A stretch of 64,000 nt of DNA from Amaranthus tricolor. Its lineage: Eukaryota; Streptophyta; Magnoliopsida; Caryophyllales; Amaranthaceae. The DNA is taken from contig NC_080052.1 in assembly GCF_026212465.1 (NCBI RefSeq), forward strand, positions 13,203,434 to 13,267,433. Direction: 5' to 3'. The position numbers and the translations under genes are program-made. The notes below the pieces were generated by a model, which had not been told where the DNA came from, made no database searches, and was given only the letters and a program-made list of their open reading frames with translations. Below, in pieces: positions 38,113 through 50,343 of the stretch (position 1 is the first letter of the stretch; the number at the start of each line of letters is the position of its first letter).

Positions 38113-38372
38113 CACTAGTGGAAAAAACCTCATTTACTGCGGTTTTTAGGCCATTATTTGCTGCGGTTTTGGCCACAAGCAATAGTGATAGCAGCAAATG
38201 GCCTACTTTAAATGCTGCGGTTAAAAACCGCAGCAAAAAGGGCACTATTTGCTGCGGTCAGCACCCAAAACCGCAGCAAATAAGTAACATTATTTGCTGC
38301 GGTTAGCCCCCAAAATCGCAGCAAATAATGCCACTTATTTGCTGCGGTTTTGGGGGCTGACCGTAGCAAATA
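38113..38372. repeat. CACTA-2 terminus and subterminal repeats, copy 1
   Basis: CACTAGTGGAAAAA followed by about nine TTTGCTGCGG / CCGCAGCAAA motifs, several as inverted pairs such as 38211-38236 and 38336-38370. This is the 3' end of the element on the minus strand. The 3 bases before it (CAT) are a candidate target duplication. Confidence 0.93.
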
Positions 38373-38544
38373 ATTTTTTTTTTTCCTTTTTCGTTTTATA
38401 CTAATAATAATCCAATAATAATGTACAATGTAATAAAATTGATTAATCTAATAATAATCCAATGATAATCACAAATAATTACCAATAATCTCTTTGTAAT
38501 AAAAAACTCTCGATCGTATATATAATATAATATTATGTACGTAC

Positions 38545-38545
<1 letters not shown>

Positions 38546-38640
<95 letters not shown>
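38546..38640. repeat. (AT)n microsatellite, CACTA-2 copy 1
   Basis: About 95 bp of AT dinucleotides at the position homologous to 22853-23112, flanked on the left by TGTACGTACAT. Confidence 0.97.
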
Positions 38641-38643
<3 letters not shown>

Positions 38644-38678
38644 TAAAGTCCTAAAAAATCTATACTAATTACAATTTA

Positions 38679-38780
38679 TCAAAGACAAAAATTAGCATGA
38701 TACGCGGCAATCTTGTCTTTTAATTCGCGCATCTCTCCACTTCTCAACGGGCGTGTTTCCCTCGGAATGTCGTATAAAAC
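38679..38780 (-). pseudogene. Last exon of Ulp1-like gene, CACTA-2 copy 1
   Basis: 102 bp matching 22707-22808, ending with TGA (38681-38679). The sequence just upstream on the coding strand is TTATTG, where CACTA-1 has TATAG, so the splice acceptor AG is lost. Confidence 0.88.
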
Positions 38781-38864
38781 CAATAATATAATATATAATT
38801 AAAAGATTAATAAACATTAGACTTAACCAATAATAATAAATTTATGAATGTAACAAATACTTAC

Positions 38865-38970
38865 GGCATCTATGTTTTCGACTCCAACCTCCTTCACGGA
38901 ATTCAAGATATCGTCCACGTATTTGAGAGTAGTAGCCGCAATCAACGGAATTAGAAGGTTGTCGAAAGAA
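38865..38970 (-). pseudogene. Penultimate exon of Ulp1-like gene with catalytic Cys motif, CACTA-2 copy 1
   Basis: Matches 22511-22617. The SVDCGYY motif with the catalytic Cys is retained, followed by a two-base loss that shifts the frame before YVDDILNSVKE. Acceptor TTAG and donor GTAAG are intact. Confidence 0.88.
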
Positions 38971-39633
38971 CTAAGAGAAAATAGATGTTAGTGCCAAAGA
39001 AGCATAAAAACGCATAAAATCGTAACTTAATACGTAATTTCTAGCATACAACTATGATTTTCAATTCAAACCAGTTCAACAAAATAATATATACCAAATA
39101 GTGTTGTGTGCCAAGTTTCGTGCAAAACAAACTAATTTTGAGTTACTTTAATCGCAAAAGTGCCAAAATGCTTAAAAACGCATAACATCGCAACTTAACA
39201 CGTAATTTCTAGCATATGAATATGATTTTCTATTCTAAGCACTTCAAGACAATAATATATACAAAATAGTGTTGTGTGCCATGTTTCATGCAAAACAAAC
39301 TACGTTTGAGCTACTTTATACGCAAAAGTGCCAAAAACGCTAAAAAACACATAAAATCGCAACTTAACACATAACTTCTAGCATATGACTATTATTTTCA
39401 ATGCTACCCACTTCAACACAATAATATATACCAAATAGTGTTGTGTGCCAAGTTTCGTGCAAAACAAACCAAGTTTGAGCTACTTTATGCGCAAAAGTGC
39501 CAAAAATACTTAAAAACCCTTAAAATCGCAATTAACACGTAATTTCTAGCATACGACAATTATTTCAATTCTAACCACTTCAACAACAATAATATATACC
39601 AAATAATTTTGGGTGCAAAGTTTCGTGAAAATC

Positions 39634-40224
39634 TGATACAAATGTGGTTGTATCAAATGAAGATACCAAAGGAGCTCACACAAGGCTGCATAGGTTGCAT
39701 ACAGACCTCACAGAATAGGTCATGGCTTCAGAGTCCAATCCTATGCATCCAGGATCTAGGCTAAAGTGTAAATGGAATCTTGGTACTTAGATCTAGCTAT
39801 CAAGGTCCTAAAACCATTCTAACAATCCCCGTGGACTCCTAGAAGCTGAGATGAAGGAGGGCTGCTCGACAGTTTGCTAGATCAGAATTGTCGAAGTGTT
39901 TCTTTGTTTTATGTTTCTGTTTTAAATGCCCATGTAGTAGCACGTGCGTTTTAATTAGGCGTGTGCTAATATAGCCATTATGTTAGTTGAGAGCTCTATA
40001 TAAGGAGAGCCTCACTTGTGTAATAAATGTTAAACAACTTATGTTTCAGGTTTAATAGATGTAACATAGTGGTATTTCAGAACATTAATCCTTGGTTTTG
40101 TTTATGATTGTTTCGTGTTCCTTTCATTATCATTTGTAGTTTTCGTCTGTGTCATTAATTAAAGCTTCCGCACATCATTAATCCTTGCACAACCAAGGCC
40201 TGAATCAGCCACAGTTTCACATCA
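39634..40224 (+). mobile_element. LTR-like insertion, unit 1a
   Basis: 591 bp, TGATACAAATGTGG to CACATCA, flanked by the 5-bp duplication AAATC (39629-39633 and 40225-40229). A TATATAAGGAGAGC box lies near 40009 and an AATAAA near 40023, as in a copia-type LTR. It looks like a solo LTR. A ~60-base segment present in the longer copies is missing. Confidence 0.78.
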
Positions 40225-40977
40225 AAATCAAACCAAGTTTGAGCTACTTTATGCGCAAAAGAGCCAAAAACGGTTAAAAACCCTTAAAATCACAACTTAA
40301 CACGTAATTTCTAGCATATGACAATGATTCTCAATTCTAAGCACTTCAACACAATAATATATACTAAATAGTGTTGTTTGCCAAGTTTCGTGCAAAACAA
40401 ACCAAGGTTGAGCTACTTTATGCGCAAAAGTGCCAAAAATGCATAATAACGCTTAAAACGCATAAAATCGCAACTTAACACGTAATTTCTAGCATAGGAC
40501 TATGATTTTCAATTCTAACCACTTTAACACAATAATATATACCAAATAGTGTTGTGTGCCAAGTTTTGTGCAAAACAAACCAAGTTTGAGCTACTTTATT
40601 CGCAAAAGTGCGAAAAACGCTTAAAAACGCATAAAATTGCAACTTAACACGTAATTTCTATCATATGACTGTGATTTTCAATTTTAAACACTTGAACGCA
40701 ATAATATATACCAAATAGTGTTGTGTGCCAAGTTTCGTGCAAACCAAACCAAGTTTGAGCTACTTTATGCGCAAAAGTGCCAAAATCGATTAATAACGCA
40801 TAAAATCGCAACTTAACACGTAATTTCTAGCATATGACTATGGTTTTCAATTATAACCACTTCAACGCAATAATATATACCAAATAGTGTTGTATGCCAA
40901 ATTTCGTGCAAAACAAACCAAATTTGAGCGACTTTATGCGCAAAAGTGCCAAAAAAGTTTTAAAACGCATAAAATCG

Positions 40978-41315
40978 AATTTGTGTAATATGGAAATCTT
41001 GCGGATACGTAGGTACACTTTTTTTCCATATTGCCTACGCCATTTTCTGCAGGGTTGACCCAATGCATTGTATTCCGAATGCATGGGTTCTGTGACTTTG
41101 AGGTTTTTCGTAGAACTTCCCCCTTTTCTTTTCTTTCTAGTAGTGGCAGCATCCATTGTTGGGGCGTCTTCAGTCTTAAAATCATTGTCAATTGGTGGAG
41201 CGTCTTCAGCTATACGCTCGTATCTCACAATTTGGTCCTCTTTACTGTCGTAACTACGATGCTCATTATCCGAGGTCTCAATCTCAGAGATAATTTCGTC
41301 TCTGTATAGATACAT
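40978..41315 (-). pseudogene. tnpA exon-1 fragment, variant A (unit 1)
   Basis: Homologous to 17249-17580 of CACTA-1, beginning MYLYRDEIISEIETSDNEH. The exon continues to the CGCAAG/CATATT region and then joins satellite sequence at about 40978 (AAATTCGATTTTATGCG on the minus strand). The open frame running into satellite (to 40851) is chance. Confidence 0.88.
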
Positions 41316-41543
41316 TGTATATCAGTATCTGAAAGAGTATGAATAGAAATATATTAGAACATAAGCTAAGTAATATTAAGAATATGACTATGATTTACAA
41401 TTCTAATACGTTCAACACAATAATATATAACAAATAGTGTTGTGTGCAAAGTTTCATGCAAAACAAACCAAGTTTGAGCTACTTTATGCGCGAAAGTGCC
41501 AAAAAAACTTTAAAAAGTTTAAAATTCATACCTTGTGAATCAC

Positions 41544-42236
41544 CTAATTCAAATGTATTTCTTCCGTGTGACCTACACGCAAATAACCATCATCTACATC
41601 ATCCACGTCATCTTTATCCACTGATTTTAGATTTATAAAGGGAGGGGAGTCTTCAAAAGATTCATATTCTTCCTCATCCTCAACATCACCTATACCAAGG
41701 ATAAATCTTTTTCCCGGTACAACAATAGACTATTTTTTAACAGACGGGTCAACAATGTAGAATATTTGCTTGGCTTTTGTGTCTAGTATGAATGGCTCCT
41801 CACTATCACGCAAACAAGCTAAGTCTACAATAGTGAATCCACAAGGGTCGACATTTTTTATGCATCGTCGATTATTATTTACCCACTTACATTTGAAAAG
41901 ACCAATATTGAAAGTAGAGTAGTCAAGCTCCCATATTTCATATACCCGCTCGTAGTATACTAATTTAGAATCAACCGGCGCTTGATCCTTGGCACTCGCG
42001 TAAAATGTATATGACGCCAAAATAGAAACCCCACTATTTTGTAGATAAGATGACTTCTTGTCTTGACCCTCAGTCCAAAATGTGAAGCCATTGCCATCAT
42101 AACCCTCAAATTTGTTGATATTATAACAAGGAGAGAAATCTAACCACTTAACAATTTCGGATACACCCTTGTGTTCTTGTTATGAAACTAATTAATAAAC
42201 TTCTTGTTGTGCAACTGCATCAATGCCCTATCCCCT
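41544..42236 (-). pseudogene. tnp2 C-terminal (DUF4216) fragment, variant A (unit 1)
   Basis: Homologous to 16346-17048, from GDRALMQLHN to the stop. It contains VYEIWELDYSTFNIGLFKCKW. Stops interrupt it (for example before the SVKK region). At 42236 it joins satellite sequence (CTTCAACACAATAATATAT). Confidence 0.88.
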
Positions 42237-42289
42237 TCAACACAATAATATATACCAAATAATGTTGTGTGCCAAGTTTCGTGCAAATA

Positions 42290-42929
42290 TGATACAAATG
42301 TGGTTGTATCAAATGAAGATACCAAAGGTGCCCACACAAGGCTGCATGGGCTGGAGACAAACCTCACAGAACAGGTCATGGCTTCAGAACGGCACAACAG
42401 CAAAATAGCGACCAGACCACATTGCACGACACGTGGAGACCAAACCTATGCATCCAGGATTTAGGTTAGAGTGGAAATGGAATCTTGGTACTTGGATCTA
42501 GCTATCAAGGTCTTAAAACCATTCTAAAAATCCCCGTGGACTACTAGAAGCTGAGCTGAAGGAGGGCTGCTCGACAGTTTTCTAGATCAGAATTGTCCAA
42601 GTGTTTTTTTGTTTTATGTTTCTGTTTTAGGTGCCAATGTAATAGCACGTGCGTTTTAATAAGGCGTGTGCTAAAATAGACGTGATATTAGTTGAGAGCT
42701 CTATATAAGTAGAGCGTCACTTGTGTAATAAACCTAGAACAACTTATGTTTCAGATTTAATAGAAGTAACATAGAGGTATTTCAGAACATTAATCCTTGG
42801 TTCTGTTTGTAGTTGTTTCGTCTCCTTTTCATGATCATTTGTAGTTTTTTTCTGTGTCATTAATCAAAGCTTCCTTACATCATTAAATCTTGCATAACTA
42901 AGTCCTTAATCAGCCCCGGTTTCGCATCA
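42290..42929 (+). mobile_element. LTR-like insertion, unit 1b
   Basis: 640 bp, same termini, flanks AAATA (left) and AAATC (right). TATA-like TATATAAG near 42702. It lies at the same position of the satellite monomer as the other copies. Confidence 0.78.
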
Positions 42930-43681
42930 AAATCAAACTAAGTTTGACCAACTTTATGCGCAAAAGTGCAAAAAATGGTTAAAAACCCTTAAAATCGCAA
43001 CTTAACACGTAAATTCTAGCATATGACAATGATTTTCAATTCTAACCACTTCAACACAATAATATATAAAAAATAGTGTTGTTTGCCATGTTTCGTGCAA
43101 AACAAACCAAGTTTGAGCTACTTTATGCGTAAAAGTGCCAAAAAAGCTTTAAAACACTTAAAAACGCATAAAATTGAAACTTAACACGTAATTTCTAGCA
43201 TAGGACTATGATTTTCAATTGTAACCACTTCAACACAATAATATATACCAAATAGTGTTGTGTGCCAAGTTTCGTGCAAAACAAACCAAGTTTTAGCTAC
43301 TTTATGTGCAAAAGTGCCAAAAACGCTTAAAAACGCATAAAATCGCAACTTAACACGTATATTCTAGCATATGACTGATTTTCAATCCTAACCACTTCAA
43401 TGCAATAAAATATACCAAATAGTGTTGTGTGCCAAGTTTCGTGCAAAACAAACCAAGTTTGAGCTACTTTATGCGCAAAAGTGCCAAAAACGCTCAAAAA
43501 CGCATAAAATCGCAACTTAACACGTAATTTCTAGCATATGACTATGGTTTTTAATTCTAACCAGTTCAACGCAATAATATATACCAAATACTGTTGTGTG
43601 CCAAGTTTTGTGCAAAATAAACTAAGTTTTAGCTACTTTATGCGCAAAAGTGCCAAAAAAGCTTTAAATCGCATAAAATCG

Positions 43682-44019
43682 AATTTGTGTAATACGGAAA
43701 TCTTGCGGATACATAGGCCCACTTGTTTTCCTTATTCCCGACGCCATTTTCCGCAGGGTTGACCTAATGCATTGTATTCCAAATGCATGGGTTCTGTGAC
43801 TTTGAGGTTTTTCGTAGGTCCTCCCCCTTTTCTTTTCTTACTAGTAGTGGGAGCATCCATTGGTGGGGTGTCTTCACTCTCAAAATCATTGTCAATTTGT
43901 GGAGCTTCTTCAGCCATACGCTCGTATCTCACAATTTGGTCCTGTTCACTGTCGTAACTACGATGCTCATTATCCGAGGTCTCAATCTCGGGGATAATTT
44001 CGTCTCTAAATAGATGCAT
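43682..44019 (-). pseudogene. tnpA exon-1 fragment, variant B (unit 1)
   Basis: Same fragment, variant beginning MHLFRDEIIPEIETSDNEH, as in CACTA-1. It has an early stop after KWRRE and the same join to satellite. Confidence 0.88.
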
Positions 44020-44246
44020 TGTATATCAGTACCTGAAAGAGTATGAATAAAAATATATTAGAACATAAGCTAAGTAATATGAAGAATATGACTATGATTT
44101 AGAATTCTAATACCTACAACACAATAATATATAACAAATAGTGTTGTGTGCAAAGTTTCATGCAAAACAAACCAAGTTTTAGCTACTTTATGTGCGAAAG
44201 TGCCAAAAAAACATTAAAAGTTTAAAATTCATACCTTGTGAATCAT

Positions 44247-44952
44247 TTAATTCAAATGTATTCCTTCCGTGTGATCTACACGCATATAACCAACATCTAC
44301 ATCATCTATATCATCTTTATCCACTTATTTTGGATTAATAAAGGGAGGGGAGTCTTCAAAAGCTTCATATTGTTCCTCATGCTCAACATCACCTATACCA
44401 AGGATGAATCTTTTTCCCGGTACAACAATAGACCATTTTTTTATTAGACGAGTCTACAATGTAGAATACTTGCTTGGCTTGTATGGCTAGTATGAATGGC
44501 TCCTCACTATCACGCAAACGAGCTAAGTCTACAAGAGTGAATCCACAAGGGTCGTCATTTTTTATGCATCATCGATTATTATCTACCCACTTACATTTGG
44601 AAAGACCAATATTGAAAGTAGAGTAGTCAAGCTCTCATATTTCATGTACCCGCCCGTAGTATACTAATTTAGCATCAACCGGCGCTTGATCCCTGGCACT
44701 CACGTAAAATGTTGATGACGCCAAAATAGAAACCCCACTATTCTGTAGATAAGATGACTTCTTGTCCTGACCCTTAGTCCGAAATGTGAAGCCATTGACA
44801 TCGTAACCCTCATATTTGTTGACATCATCACGCGGACCGAAAGCTAACCACTTAAAAATTTCAGTTACACCTTTGAGTTCTTCGCATATTATTCGTTTAT
44901 GAAACCAATTAATAAACGTCTTGTTATGCAACTGCATCAATGCCCTACCCCT
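44247..44952 (-). pseudogene. tnp2 C-terminal (DUF4216) fragment, variant B (unit 1)
   Basis: Same fragment, variant B. A TGA replaces the Trp of HEIWELDY near 44634, while the sister copies at 53434 and 60640 keep TGG, so this stop arose after duplication. Confidence 0.88.
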
Positions 44953-45005
44953 TCAACACAATAATATATAGCAAATAATGCTGTGTGCCACGTTTTGTGC
45001 AAATC

Positions 45006-45645
45006 TGATACAAATGTGGTTGTATCAAATGAAGATACCAAAGGAGCCCACACAAGGCCGCATAGGCTGCATACAGATCTCACAGAACATGTCATGGGTT
45101 CAGAACAGCACAGCAGCAAACTAGGGATCAGAGCACGTTACACGACACGTGGAGACCAAACCTATGCATCCAGGACCAAGGCTAAAGTAGAAATGGAATC
45201 TTGGTACTTGGATCTAGCTATCAAGGTCTTAAAACCACTTTAACAATCCCCGTGGACTCCTAGAGGCTGAGCTGAAGGAGGGCTGCTCGACAGTTTGCTA
45301 GATTAGAATTGTCCAAGTGTTTTTTTGTTTTATGTTTCTGTTTTAAGTGCCCATGTAATAGCACGTACGTTTTAATTAGGCGTGTGCTAATATAGCCGTT
45401 ATGTTAGTTGAGAGCTCTATATAAGGAGAGCCTCACTTGTGTAATAAACGTTGAACAACTTATGTTTCAGATTAAATCGAAGTAATATAGAGTAATTTCA
45501 GAACATTAACCCTTGGTTCTGTTTGAGGTTGTTTCGTGTTCTTTTCATGATCATTTGTAGTTTTTGTCTCTGTCATTAATCAAAGCTTCCACACATCATT
45601 AAACCTTGCATAACCAAGGCCTTATTCAGCCTTGGTTTCGCATCA
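45006..45645 (+). mobile_element. LTR-like insertion, unit 1c
   Basis: 640 bp, flanked by AAATC at 45001-45005 and 45646-45650. TATATAAGGAGAGC near 45419, AATAAA near 45443. Confidence 0.78.
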
Positions 45646-46776
45646 AAATCAAACTACGTTTGAGCTACTTTATGCGCAAAAGTGCCAAAAACGCTTAAAA
45701 ACGCATAAAATCGCAAGTTAACACGTAAATTCTAGCATAGGACTATGATTTTCAATTCTAACCACTTCAACACAATGATATATACCAAATAGTGTTGTGT
45801 GCCAAGTTTCGTGCAAAACAAACCAAGTTTGAGCTACTTTATGCGCAAAAGTGCCAAAAACGGTTAAAAACGCATAAAATCACAACTTAACACGTAATTT
45901 CTAGCATATGACTATGATTTACAATTTTAACCACTTCAATGCAATAATATATACTAAATAGTGTTGTGTGCCAAGTTTCGTGCAAAACAAACCAAGTTTG
46001 AGCTACTTTATGCGCAAAAGTGCCAAATAAGCTTTAAAACACTTAAAAACGCATAAAATTGAAACTTAACACGTAATTTCTAGCATAGGACTATGATTTT
46101 CAATTGTAACCACTTCAACACAATAATATATACCAAACAGTGTTGTGTGCCAAGTTTCGTGCAAAACAAACCAAGTTTTAGCTACTTTATGCGCAAAAGT
46201 GCCAAAAACGCTTAAAAACGCATAAAATCGTAACTTAATACGTATATTGTAGCATACAACTATGATTTTCAATTCAAACCAGTTCAACAAAATAATATAT
46301 ACCAAATAGTGTTGTGTGCCAAGTTTCGTGCAAAACAAACTAATTTTGAGTTACTTTAATCGCAAAAGTGCCAAAATGCTTAAAAACGCATAACATCGCA
46401 ACTTAACACGTAATTTCTAGCATATGAATATGATTTTATATTCTAAGCACTTCAACACAATAATATATACAAAATAGTGTTGTGTGCCATATTTCGTGCA
46501 AAACAAACTACGTTTGAGCTACTTTATACGCAAAAGTGCCAAAAACGCTAAAAAACACATAAAATCGCAACTTAACACATAACTTCTAGCATATGACTAT
46601 TATTTTCAATGCTACCCACTTCAACACAATAATATATACCAAATAGTGTTGTGTGCCAAGTTTCGTGCAAAACAAACCAAGTTTGAGCTACTTTATGCGC
46701 AAAAGTGCCAAAAATACTTAAAAACCCTTAAAATCGCAATTAACACGTAATTTCTAGCATACGACAATTATTTCAA

Positions 46777-46896
46777 TTCTAAAGAATTTAGAGGTGAGGG
46801 AATGGTAGGGGTTAATGGTTCAGTCATTGGGATTTTGGATGATTCACCTTTTTCTGATTTTGTGAAGGATCGATTCATCTTTCTTTTCGGGGCCAT
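46777..46896 (-). pseudogene. Duplicated first 40 codons of the env-like ORF
   Basis: 120-bp copy of 37993-38112 inside the CACTA array, including the ATG. It was carried along by the 8.8-kb duplication and is non-functional by itself. Confidence 0.95.
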
Positions 46897-47158
46897 CACT
46901 AGTGGAAAAAACCTCATTTACTGCGGTTTTTAGGCCATTATTTGCTGCGGTTTTGGCCACAAGCAATAGTGATAGCAGCAAATGGCCTACTTTAAATGCT
47001 GCGGTTAAAAACCGCAGCAAAAAGGGCACTATTTGCTGCGGTCAGCACCCAAAACCGCAGCAAATAAGTAACATTATTTGCTGCGGTTAGCCCCCAAAAT
47101 CGCAGCAAATAATGCCACTTATTTGCTGCGGTTTTGGGGGCTGACCGTAGCAAATAAT
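46897..47158. repeat. CACTA-2 terminus and subterminal repeats, copy 2
   Basis: Copy of 38113-38372 displaced by 8784 bp. A second CACTA end in the same orientation is therefore present within the element. Confidence 0.93.
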
Positions 47159-47327
47159 TTTTTTTTTCCTTTTTCGTTTTATACTAATAATAATCCAATA
47201 ATAATGTACAATGTAATAAAATTGATTAATCTAATAATAATCCAATGATAATCACAAATAATTACCAATAATCTCTTTGTAATAAAAAACTCTCGATTGT
47301 ATATATAATATAATATTATGTACGTAC

Positions 47328-47442
<115 letters not shown>

Positions 47443-47477
47443 TAAAGTCCTAAAAAATCTATACTAATTACAATTTA

Positions 47478-47579
47478 TCAAAGACAAAAATTAGCATGAT
47501 ACGCGGCAATCTTGTCTTTTAATTCGCGCATCTCTCCACTTCTCAACGGGCGTGTTTCCCTCGGAATGTCGTATAAAAC
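47478..47579 (-). pseudogene. Last exon of Ulp1-like gene, CACTA-2 copy 2
   Basis: Copy of 38679-38780 with the same lost splice acceptor, so the mutation preceded the 8.8-kb duplication. Confidence 0.88.
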
Positions 47580-47663
47580 CAATAATATAATATATAATTA
47601 AAAGATTAATAAACATTAGACTTAACCAATAATAATAAATTTATGAATGTAACAAATACTTAC

Positions 47664-47769
47664 GGCATCTATGTTTTCGACTCCAACCTCCTTCACGGAA
47701 TTCAAGATATCGTCCACGTATTTGAGAGTAGTAGCCGCAATCAACGGAATTAGAAGGTTGTCGAAAGAA
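47664..47769 (-). pseudogene. Penultimate exon of Ulp1-like gene, CACTA-2 copy 2
   Basis: Copy of 38865-38970, with the same frameshift after DCGYY. Confidence 0.88.
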
Positions 47770-48433
47770 CTAAGAGAAAATAGATGTTAGTGCCAAAGAA
47801 GCATAAAAACGCATAAAATCGTAACTTAATACGTAATTTCTAGCATACAACTATGATTTTCAATTCAAACCAGTTCAACAAAATAATATATACCAAATAG
47901 TGTTGTGTGCCAAGTTTCGTGCAAAACAAACTAATTTTGAGTTACTTTAATCGCAAAAGTGCCAAAATGCTTAAAAACGCATAACATCGCAACTTAACAC
48001 GTAATTTCTAGCATATGAATATGATTTTATATTCTAAGCACTTCAACACAATAATATATACAAAATAGTGTTGTGTGCCATTTTTCGTGCAAAACAAACT
48101 ACGTTTGAGCTACTTTATATGCAAAAGTGCCAAAAACGCTAAAAAACACATAAAATCGCAACTTAACACATAACTTCTAGCATATGACTATTATTTTCAA
48201 TGCTACCCACTTCAACACAATAATATATACCAAATAGTGTTGTGTGCCAAGTTTCGTGCAAAACAAACCAAGTTTGAGCTACTTTATGCGCAAAAGTGCC
48301 AAAAATACTTAAAAACACATAAAATCGCAACTTAACACGTAATTTCTAGCATACGACAATTATTTCAATTCTAACCACTTCAACAACAATAATATATACC
48401 AAATAATTTTGGGTGCAAAGTTTCGTGAAAATC

Positions 48434-49024
48434 TGATACAAATGTGGTTGTATCAAATGAAGATACCAAAGGAGCTCACACAAGGCTGCATAGGTTGCAT
48501 ACAGACCTCACAGAATAGGTCATGGCTTCAGAGTCCAAACCTATGCATCCAGGATCTAGGCTAAAGTGTAAATGGAATCTTGGTACTTAGATCTAGCTAT
48601 CAAGGTCCTAAAACCATTCTAACAATCCCCGTGGACTCCTAGAAGCTGAGATGAAGGAGGGCTGCTCGACAGTTTGCTAGATCAGAATTGTCGAAGTGTT
48701 TCTTTGTTTTATGTTTCTGTTTTAAATGCCCATGTAGTAGCACGTGCGTTTTAATTAGGCGTGTGCTAATATAGCCATTATGTTAGTTGAGAGCTCCATA
48801 TAAGGAGAGCCTCACTTGTGTAATAAATGTTAAACAACTTATGTTTCAGGTTTAATAGAAGTAATATAGTGGTATTTCAGAACATTAATCCTTGGTTTTG
48901 TTTGTGATTGTTTCGTGTTCCTTTCATGATCATTTGTAGTTTTCGTCTGTGTCATTAATTAAAGCTTCCGCACATCATTAATCCTTGCACAACCAAGGCC
49001 TGAATCAGCCACAGTTTCACATCA
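48434..49024 (+). mobile_element. LTR-like insertion, unit 2a
   Basis: Copy of 39634-40224 displaced 8800 bp. The TATA region reads CATATAAGG instead of TATATAAGG. Confidence 0.78.
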
Positions 49025-49777
49025 AAATCAAACCAAGTTTGAGCTACTTTATGCGCAAAAGAGCCAAAAACGGTTAAAAACCCTTAAAATCACAACTTAA
49101 CACGTAATTTCTTGCATATGACAATGATTCTCAAATCTAAGCACTTCAACACAATAATATATACTAAATAGTGTTGTTTGCCAAGTTTCGTGCAAAACAA
49201 ACCAAGGTTGAGCTACTTTATGCGCAAAAGTGCCAAAAATGCATAATAACGCTTAAAACGCATAAAATCGCAACTTAACACGTAATTTCTAGCATAGGAC
49301 TATGATTTTCAATTCTAACCACTTTAACACAATAATATATACCAAATAGTGTTGTGTGCCAAGTTTTGTGCAAAACAAACCAAGTTTGAGCTACTTTATT
49401 CGCAAAAGTGCGAAAAACGCTTAAAAACGCATAAAATCGCAACTTAACACGTAATTTCTATCATATGACTGTGATTTTCAATTTTAAACACTTGAACGCA
49501 ATAATATATACCAAATAGTGTTGTGTGCCAAGTTTCGTGCAAACCAAACCAAGTTTGAGCTACTTTATGCGCAAAAGTGCCAAAATCGATTAATAACGCA
49601 TAAAATCGCAACTTAACACGTAATTTCTAGCATATAACTATGGTTTTCAATTATAACCACTTCAACGCAATAATATATACCAAATAGTGTTGTATGCCAA
49701 ATTTCGTGCAAAACAAACCAAATTTGAGCGACTTTATGCGCAAAAGTGCCAAAAAAGTTTTAAAACGCATAAAATCG

Positions 49778-50115
49778 AATTTGTGTAATATGGAAATCTT
49801 GCGGATACGTAGGTACACTTTTTTTCCATATTGCCTACGCCATTTTCTGCAGGGTTGACCCAATGAATTGTATTCCGAATGCATGGGTTCTGTGACTTTG
49901 AGGTTTTTCGTAGAACTTCCCCCTTTTCTTTTCTTTCTGGTAGTGGCAGCATCCATTGTTGGGGCGTCTTCAGTCTTAAAATCATTGTCAATTGGTGGAG
50001 CGTCTTCAGCTATATGCTCGTATCTCACAATTTGGTCCTTTTTACTGTCGTAACTACGATGCTCATTATCCGAGGTCTCAATCTCAGAGATAATTTCGTC
50101 TCTGTATAGATACAT
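49778..50115 (-). pseudogene. tnpA exon-1 fragment, variant A (unit 2)
   Basis: Copy of 40978-41315 displaced 8800 bp, with a few substitutions (for example Arg to His in YERIAED, and YNA to YNS). Confidence 0.88.
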
Positions 50116-50343
50116 TGTATATCAGTATCTGAAAGAGTATGAATAGAAATATATTAGAACATAAGCTAAGTAATATTAAGAATATGACTATGATTTACAA
50201 TTCTAATACGTTCAACACAATAATATATAACAAATAGTGTTGTGTGCAAAGTTTCATGCAAAACAAACCAAGTTTGAGCTACTTTATGCGCGAAAGTGCC
50301 AAAAAAACTTTAAAAAGTTTAAAATTCATACCTTGTGAATCAC

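Larger units (their letters stand above)
37993..46776. repeat. 8.8-kb tandem duplication, left copy (8784 bp)
   Basis: Begins with TTCTAA in the env-like ORF, runs through the CACTA-2 terminus and one 7.2-kb array unit, and ends at a satellite monomer. The next copy follows directly. Landmarks are displaced by 8784 bp before the AT tract and about 8799-8800 bp after it. Confidence 0.95.

Noticed and set aside
41068..41253. Recurrent plus-strand ORFs (VTLRFF... type) opposite the tnpA fragments, repeated in every unit
   Set aside because: They are antisense shadows of tnpA exon 1 and have no family resemblance.
42267..42464. Recurrent ORFs crossing satellite and LTR-like sequence (TNVVVSNEDTKGAHTR type)
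   Set aside because: They span the boundary of satellite and insertion and have no domain; they recur only because the unit is repeated.
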